This document shows, in pieces, positions 1 to 2,749 of a stretch of DNA of 5,322 nucleotides. Below the pieces are notes generated by a model. That model was not told the origin of the DNA, searched no databases, and worked only from the letters and a program-made list of their open reading frames with translations. How positions within the stretch are numbered: the first letter of the stretch is position 1; every line of letters begins with the position of its first letter. Source of the DNA: Chlamydiota bacterium (lineage in GTDB: Bacteria; Chlamydiota; Chlamydiia; Chlamydiales; Simkaniaceae); the NCBI GenBank assembly GCA_029556005.1, contig JAKQGT010000181.1:1-5322 (forward strand), in the 5' to 3' direction. The position numbers and the translations under genes were made by a program.

Positions 1-190
1 GAAGCTCTTCAGCAGAGTTATCTTTCTCATTAAGAAAGCTTATAAATATGATAATTCCAAACATTTGCAAAAATGAAATAGGGGATACTGGGAGAATTGG
101 GACTGCGAACCAATTCCAGAAGCACTGAGCTACAAAAGTTGTATATACACCAATAATGAAAGCAGTGGTCCAAACCGCTATTTTTTTCAT
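1..190 (-). CDS. Small membrane protein, two predicted TM segments (3' end outside window)
   Basis: This reading frame starts at ATG 190-188, stays open for 63 codons and runs off the left edge, so its C-terminus is missing. The protein begins MKKIAVWTTAFIIGVYTTFV. It has a first hydrophobic segment at about residues 4-21, an aromatic linker (FWNWFAVPILP, residues 24-34) and a second hydrophobic segment at about 38-53. An acidic tail (NEKDNSAEEL) follows. This suggests a small double-pass inner-membrane protein. The WNWF..P.L pattern recalls small hypothetical proteins of phages and mobile elements, but I recognise no family. The start is well supported: AAGGA (200-204) lies 9 nt upstream. 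It begins 15 bp after the stop of the 206-487 gene and its SD sits in that gap, which suggests co-transcription. Function is unknown. Confidence 0.7.
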   Translation of the reverse strand, partial: MKKIAVWTTAFIIGVYTTFVAQCFWNWFAVPILPVSPISFLQMFGIIIFISFLNEKDNSAEEL

Positions 191-205
191 TTTATCAAAT
201 CCTTG

Positions 206-487
206 TTACTTGCTTCTCGCATAAGGATTTACATAGATGTATCCCTTGCTAGTTTTTTTGACATGACCTGAAGTAATCTTTGTTTTAGGCTGTCCATTAA
301 CTTTGCTTGGTTTTCCATAACTTGCATAAGGTGCTTTCTTTACATAAGGCTTTTTTGTTGTAGCTTTGGTAGAGTATGATTTTTGCGGGTAAGACTTCTT
401 CGGTGCCGCACTCAATTCTCCGACCGATAGAATAGTTGTCGCCAAAATCGCTAAGCTAAACGCTCCATTTTTCAAATACTTAAACAT
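206..487 (-). CDS. Small exported Lys/Tyr-rich basic protein, unknown function
   Basis: This 93-residue protein starts at ATG 487-485, with AGGA (497-500) 9 nt upstream. Residues 1-28 form a good signal peptide: a basic start (MFKYLKNG), a hydrophobic core (AFSLAILATTILSVG) and a small-residue cleavage zone (ELSAA, cut probably after A27 or A28). The mature part is strongly basic and low in complexity. It has repeated K-K-x-Y or K-x-Y units (KKSY, QKSY, KKPYVKK, APYASYGK) across residues 30-60. Its tail is SGHVKKTSKGYIYVNPYARSK. The tail resembles the short S-G-Y-x-R-K-x-G-T-Y-V-x-P-H-x-R-S motif seen at the end of various small exported bacterial proteins, which is a pattern resemblance only. 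It is probably exported by Sec and would be soluble or envelope-bound. It lies between an exported acidic protein (503-760) and a membrane protein (1-190) with 15-bp gaps on both sides. No enzymatic motif is visible. Confidence 0.75.
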   Translation of the reverse strand: MFKYLKNGAFSLAILATTILSVGELSAAPKKSYPQKSYSTKATTKKPYVKKAPYASYGKPSKVNGQPKTKITSGHVKKTSKGYIYVNPYARSK

Positions 488-502
488 TGTCTTTCTTCCT
501 TT

Positions 503-760
503 TTAATCCATTTCGTAATAGTTGAATTCACCTGTAGCATAGTCATAGGTTTCTAATTCATTGCCGTAGAATCCTTGAACTTCTTCATCATGATAGCTGC
601 CATCTCCATAGTGGTAGACTTCGATGTCTTTATATTTTCGTACGAGATTGCCTTTTTCGATTTCGATGTATTCACCTTCGTTGTAATCGTAACCATCCCA
701 TCCAAACAAAAATGAACTTCGAAAAACTGGAAGTAAGAAAAAATAAAATAATTTATTCAC
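503..760 (-). CDS. Small exported acidic protein, DUF5334-like
   Basis: This 85-residue protein uses a GTG start (760-758) with GGAG (771-774) 10 nt upstream. Residues 1-20 (MNKLFYFFLLPVFRSSFLFG) act as a signal peptide or N-terminal hydrophobic segment. The mature domain begins WDGYDYNEGEYIEIEKG and continues NLVR. It then has an acidic, Tyr/Gly-rich middle (YHYGDGSYHDEEVQGFYGNE) and ends ETYDYATGEFNYYEMD. The W-D-G-Y/F-D-Y, I-E-I-E-K-G-N-L-V-R and Y-D-Y-x-T-G-E pattern matches my memory of the short exported DUF5334 proteins, which often sit near conjugation or mobile-element genes. That assignment is from memory and should be searched. The signal segment is odd: PVFR (residues 11-14) interrupts the hydrophobic run and is encoded by a 13-bp sequence repeated at 1035-1047. 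It is first in a likely three-gene unit with a strong promoter about 20 nt upstream of its SD. The biochemical role is unknown. Confidence 0.75.
   Translation of the reverse strand: MNKLFYFFLLPVFRSSFLFGWDGYDYNEGEYIEIEKGNLVRKYKDIEVYHYGDGSYHDEEVQGFYGNELETYDYATGEFNYYEMD
720..732. repeat. 13-bp direct repeat, copy 1 (CGAAAAACTGGAA)
   Basis: CGAAAAACTGGAA occurs here and again at 1035-1047 in the same orientation, 315 bp apart, with no further similarity in the flanks. This copy lies inside the signal-peptide region of the 503-760 gene and encodes PVFR there. It might be an element end or a duplication trace, or it may be chance. Confidence 0.5.
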
Positions 761-786
761 AAATAAACAACTCCAAAATAACTGAA

Positions 787-815
787 ATTATATCATGATG
801 ATTGAAAATAAAAAA
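787..815 (-). promoter_or_regulatory. Promoter of the three-gene exported/membrane protein unit
   Basis: On the minus strand a perfect -10 box TATAAT (787-792) is preceded by TGA, giving an extended -10 (TGnTATAAT). With a 17-nt spacer the -35 position (810-815) is only TTTTTT, so recognition would rest on the extended -10. Transcription would start near 780, a few nt before the GGAG at 771-774, giving a leader of about 20 nt ahead of the GTG at 760. No other gene lies between it and that start codon. Confidence 0.65.
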
Positions 816-893
816 CATTCAAAAAATGGTTGTTGTTTGTAATTAAATAATTTAAATCATATTTAACGGTTAGCTAAGAGAAAAAGCCAGCTT

Positions 894-1004
894 TTAGCCA
901 GTCTGATACATTGGTAGAAAATGTTTTGAAAGAGTCTCCAGGGCTCTTGCCATGTGATAGGTGGTTGAGCATTCCTCTTTGTTATAGCTCCTGATTGTTC
1001 CCAT
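894..1004 (-). CDS. Possible 36-residue peptide ORF with strong SD, doubtful
   Basis: An ATG at 1004-1002 lies just behind AAGGAGGA (1008-1015), the best Shine-Dalgarno match in the window. The spacing is short, about 4-5 nt. It opens a 36-codon frame ending at TAA 896-894. The peptide starts MGTIRSYNKEECSTTYHMAR and ends LPMYQTG. It has no signal peptide, membrane segment or motif I recognise. A second overlapping frame on the same strand (863-1057) is also open but begins at TTG without an SD, and its product is not recognisable either. The region could be a real small peptide gene, the remnant of a larger gene, or non-coding. The SD is the only strong evidence, so confidence is low. Confidence 0.25.
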   Translation of the reverse strand: MGTIRSYNKEECSTTYHMARALETLSKHFLPMYQTG

Positions 1005-1034
1005 ATATCCTCCTTAAGAAAGGGGATTGGTGTA

Positions 1035-1047
1035 CGAAAAACTGGAA
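1035..1047. repeat. 13-bp direct repeat, copy 2 (CGAAAAACTGGAA)
   Basis: This is an exact second copy of the sequence at 720-732. It lies upstream of the doubtful 36-codon ORF. On the minus strand it reads TTCCAGTTTTTCG followed by TACACC. Confidence 0.5.
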
Positions 1048-1057
1048 TAAATAGCAA

Positions 1058-1261
1058 TTAAAGAGAGGTAACATCTCACGACCTTTTTTGATAGCTCCTT
1101 GTAAAACAAGTAAAAATCTACTGATTGCACTTTGGATTACGCACTATTTACGCAGTTTAAGAAAAAGTTGTCACATTTTTCACAAGCACAAGGTATGGGG
1201 GTGTAACGGGATTTTTCCTCTATGTTACAGCTTTCACAAGTGTTACGTGATCGGAAAAAAA
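1058..1261. other. Intergenic stretch with short repeats, no supported gene
   Basis: About 200 bp between the 252-residue gene and the doubtful small ORF holds no gene I can support. It contains TTTCACAAG twice (1178-1186, 1232-1240) and a 6-bp inverted repeat TGTAAC/GTTACA (1202-1207, 1224-1229). There is also a near-direct repeat GTGTAACG/GTGTTACG (1201-1208, 1240-1247). The clustering suggests a possible protein-binding region, but the units are short. No intrinsic terminator is evident after the stop of the 252-residue gene; a run of seven T follows the stop codon closely, without a GC stem before it. Confidence 0.4.
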
Positions 1262-2020
1262 TTATGGTTGAAATCCAAAAAATAGCTCAAGCAGGTCAAT
1301 GACTTCATTTATTATTTTCTGATGAATTTTGGTTGGAATAAAGATGATAAGATTATTATTTTCTCCAATGTGCTCTATATCTGGGACTGGAGATGGGTGA
1401 TATTTTTCAAGAAGGGAGCTGCGCTGCTTAGTTGGAAAAGAGTATTCAATATTTATAATCTCAGGGCTATTGTTCTGCCAAATTAAACCATGTTTTAATC
1501 CATATTGATTGAATCCTAGGCTAGTGCAATCGTCTTTCCGTGGACAATCCTGTTGTCTATGCGCAGAGTGTTTATTTCTTAGGGGCATAAGTGCTAAGAT
1601 GGAGGGAATTTTTAAAGCGATATCGAGTTTTTTAACTACTTCACCAAACCAATCAGATTCAAAAAAATTATCTAATTGTCCGAGTCGTCCAATGTAGGCA
1701 ACAGCTTCGTGGACTGCTGGATGGTGGTTTGTTTTCTTTGATAAGCGGGGTAATCTACGTGGTTCGTTGCTGTTACGTAGTTCATTTAGGTCTGATATTC
1801 GTTTGCATGCAGCTTTCTCGTAAACTCTGATTTTTTTGACATGATAGTCGAGTCCTTCCAGCATGTCCAAGACGCCGATTAACTGTTCCTTGTACTTTGA
1901 ATAAAAAGGATGGTTTGAGTAGAGAGCAAATAAATAGCCTATCTTGCGTACAGGATTCGAAATTCTCGAATCGGCGAGTTTTCTTGGGTTGCTGTGCAAT
2001 TTAAGCTCTAACATGAGCAT
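1262..2020 (-). CDS. Uncharacterised 252-residue protein with HEPN-like motif
   Basis: I do not recognise this protein as a named family. It has no signal peptide or clear membrane segment and is probably cytoplasmic. The N-terminal half (about residues 20-145) is rich in predicted helix and basic residues. It is followed by LMPLRNKHSAHR (residues 144-155). R148-N149-K150-x-x-A153-H154 fits the R-x4-6-H signature of HEPN ribonuclease domains, where Arg and His sit in the active site. A CPRKDDC segment (159-165) follows. The C-terminal part (about 166-252) ends in a hydrophobic helix, IINEVIDLLELFFGF. If the motif is functional, an RNA-cleaving defence or toxin role is possible, but this rests on one short motif. 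No MNT-type antitoxin partner lies next to it. The first ATG (2020) has no SD; ATG 2014-2012 (M3) is an alternative start. The frame is blocked upstream by a TGA six codons away. The gene is AT-rich like its left-hand neighbours. Confidence 0.7.
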   Translation of the reverse strand: MLMLELKLHSNPRKLADSRISNPVRKIGYLFALYSNHPFYSKYKEQLIGVLDMLEGLDYHVKKIRVYEKAACKRISDLNELRNSNEPRRLPRLSKKTNHHPAVHEAVAYIGRLGQLDNFFESDWFGEVVKKLDIALKIPSILALMPLRNKHSAHRQQDCPRKDDCTSLGFNQYGLKHGLIWQNNSPEIINIEYSFPTKQRSSLLEKYHPSPVPDIEHIGENNNLIIFIPTKIHQKIINEVIDLLELFFGFQP

Positions 2021-2023
2021 AGA

Positions 2024-2052
2024 ATTGTAGGGTAATCAAGGATTGAAATCAA
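2024..2052 (-). promoter_or_regulatory. Candidate promoter of the 252-residue gene
   Basis: On the minus strand TTGATT (2047-2052) and TACAAT (2024-2029) are separated by exactly 17 nt, a good sigma70-type match. The -10 ends only 3 nt before ATG 2020. Transcription would therefore begin at about 2016-2018, inside that codon, and leave M3 (2014) nearly at the 5' end. Either the message is leaderless or another promoter is used. Confidence 0.45.
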
Positions 2053-2154
2053 AAGGTTTTTACTGCAATTTCATCTAATCTAATGCGTACAATTTGCGTA
2101 ATTGAGCTTTGCGCAGCTAGATTTTGTGATGTGGATTTTGCTTTGTATGTCACT

Positions 2155-2192
2155 AAAAAAAAAAGGCTTCAGCCGTTTAACTGAAGCCTTTT
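2155..2192 (-). terminator. Intrinsic terminator of ssrA
   Basis: Reading the minus strand, a perfect 12-bp stem (2181-2192 with 2161-2172, core AAGGCTTCAG/CTGAAGCCTT) closes an 8-nt loop. The T tract begins in the stem's last four bases and continues to 2155, giving ten T in a row. It starts 8 nt after the tmRNA 3' end. On the plus strand it has only TTTT then GTTT and no gene to terminate, so it is assigned to ssrA. Confidence 0.92.
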
Positions 2193-2199
2193 GTTTGAT

Positions 2200-2601
2200 T
2201 GGAGGTGGAGAGAATCGAACTCTCGTCCTTAGCAAACTCCATAACAATGACTACATGCTTAGTGTCTTATTTTATAGTGTGAACCTTGTTGTAAGACACC
2301 CCACTCGGGACTCACACACTTCCTTTCATCTCGAAACACAAGCTCTGGAAATCAAGATCAAGTGCTCATACCAAGATCTATGACAGTAGTTCCAAAATCC
2401 CTGGTCCAATTTCAGACTACCGGCTGCACAGACGGGTTAGGTCTTAAGCAGCAGCTTGGAGATCAAGATCTTCTCCGAAGAGAGAAATGATCTCGGCTTT
2501 TTTCGTTTTGCCAGTTAAGGCTTTTCGGCTTTTTAAAGAGGCCTGCCGACCCTCTGCATGCCACTGGTACTTCATTTCCAAGTCGAAGCCAGTACACCCC
2601 C
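2200..2601 (-). ncRNA. ssrA: Transfer-messenger RNA (tmRNA, SsrA)
   Basis: tmRNA rescues stalled ribosomes. It is charged with alanine, enters the A site with SmpB, and supplies a short frame that tags the unfinished protein for proteolysis. The tRNA-like ends are clear. The 5' GGGGGUG (2595-2601) pairs with CACCUCC (2201-2207) over 7 bp with one G-U. A T arm GAGAG-UUCGAUU-CUCUC spans 2208-2224, and the discriminator A is at 2200. The conserved 5' block GGCUUCGACUUGGAAAUGAAG and the later GGCAUGCAGAGGGUCGG are typical and resemble Chlamydia tmRNA. The 402-nt length is normal for a one-piece tmRNA. The 3' CCA is not encoded (the DNA continues AUC), so it must be added by nucleotidyltransferase. 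It has its own promoter and terminator and is divergent from ileS. Confidence 0.97.
2444..2512 (-). other. tmRNA tag-peptide reading frame
   Basis: Within ssrA, the likely resume codon GGC (2512-2510) opens a 22-codon frame ending in UAA (2446-2444). It encodes GKTKK, then AEIISLFGEDLDL, then QAAA. The tRNA-borne Ala precedes it, giving a 23-residue tag. A GGC resume codon followed by AAA ACG resembles the Bacillus tag start (A-GKT). The hydrophobic, Ala-ending tail fits a protease-recognition tag. The alternative frame starting GCA one base later gives a basic sequence without an Ala end and is less likely. Confidence 0.85.
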
Positions 2602-2607
2602 ATCTAT

Positions 2608-2637
2608 AGTATAGCATATTTTGGGGTTATTTCACAA
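2608..2637 (-). promoter_or_regulatory. ssrA promoter
   Basis: On the minus strand the -35 TTGTGA (2632-2637; 4 of 6 consensus) and -10 TATACT (2608-2613; 5 of 6) are 18 nt apart. A TGC precedes the -10, giving an extended -10. The -10 ends 6 nt before the first G of the tmRNA at 2601, exactly where a start is expected. The -35 lies inside the left arm of an inverted repeat (2629-2665). Confidence 0.85.
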
Positions 2638-2665
2638 AATCCTGATCTTAAGCAGATTGTGAAAT
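2629..2665. repeat. 9-bp inverted repeat in the divergent ssrA-ileS promoter region
   Basis: ATTTCACAA (2629-2637) and its exact complement TTGTGAAAT (2657-2665) flank a 19-nt spacer with CTTAAG (2647-2652) near its centre. Each arm carries TTGTGA reading outward, so the arms can be the two back-to-back -35 boxes of ssrA and ileS. The symmetry could also form an operator for one regulator acting on both genes. No T tract follows, so it is not a terminator. Confidence 0.6.
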
Positions 2666-2685
2666 CACTCCTCTAATGGTAACTT
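2657..2685 (+). promoter_or_regulatory. Candidate ileS promoter
   Basis: TTGTGA (2657-2662), a 17-nt spacer and TAACTT (2680-2685) preceded by TGG (extended -10 TGn) form a plausible but weak promoter. Transcription would start near 2692, giving a leader of about 55 nt ahead of ileS. Only the first two bases and the last base of the -10 match consensus. TATAAC at 2717-2722 is an alternative -10 but lacks a suitably spaced -35. Confidence 0.4.
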
Positions 2686-2732
2686 CTTGTCCATTTTAGA
2701 GTAAAGGGATTTGATTTATAACTTCTTTGGAG

Positions 2733-2749
2733 ATAAGATATTATCTTAT
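2733..2749 (+). promoter_or_regulatory. 17-bp palindrome between SD and start codon of ileS
   Basis: ATAAGATA (2733-2740), one central T, and TATCTTAT (2742-2749) form a perfect 8-bp palindrome. It begins directly after the GGAG SD (2729-2732) and covers the first two bases of the ATG. The SD-ATG distance is 15 nt, longer than the usual 5-10. In RNA, a 7-bp hairpin with an ATT loop would bring the SD next to the AUG but bury part of the start codon. It may regulate initiation, be a DNA operator, or be chance. Confidence 0.5.

Noticed and set aside
85..110. Possible second copy of the ssrA 3' end (GGGAGAATTGGGACTGCGAA resembling GGAGAGAATCGAACTC)
   Set aside because: The match is broken and too short for an att duplication, and it falls within the membrane protein reading frame.
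874..898. Weak hairpin AAAAG/CTTTT after the 36-codon ORF as a terminator
   Set aside because: The stem has only about 5 AT-rich pairs and the T tract is broken by C residues, too weak to call.
863..1057. 64-codon minus-strand frame beginning at TTG
   Set aside because: It has a rare start codon, no SD and no recognisable protein features. The overlapping frame with ATG 1004 has a much better initiation site, so this is mentioned only as an alternative.
1088..1285. 65-codon plus-strand frame with several Cys and His residues, suggestive of a zinc-binding fragment
   Set aside because: It starts at TTG without an SD and overlaps the end of the 252-residue gene. Its His/Lys repeats come from the TTTCACAAG DNA repeats. 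No family pattern is convincing.
1509..1697. 62-codon plus-strand frame
   Set aside because: It lies wholly inside the 252-residue gene on the opposite strand and is a shadow.
2155..2192. Terminator acting on the plus strand
   Set aside because: The stem is symmetric, but the plus-strand T tract is weak and no plus-strand gene lies upstream.
2102..2383. 93-codon plus-strand frame
   Set aside because: It runs through the ssrA terminator and the 3' part of tmRNA, so it cannot be a normal gene.
2489..2512. Alternative tmRNA tag frame starting at GCA
   Set aside because: It gives a basic sequence without a small hydrophobic Ala end and reads past the expected UAA, unlike known tags.
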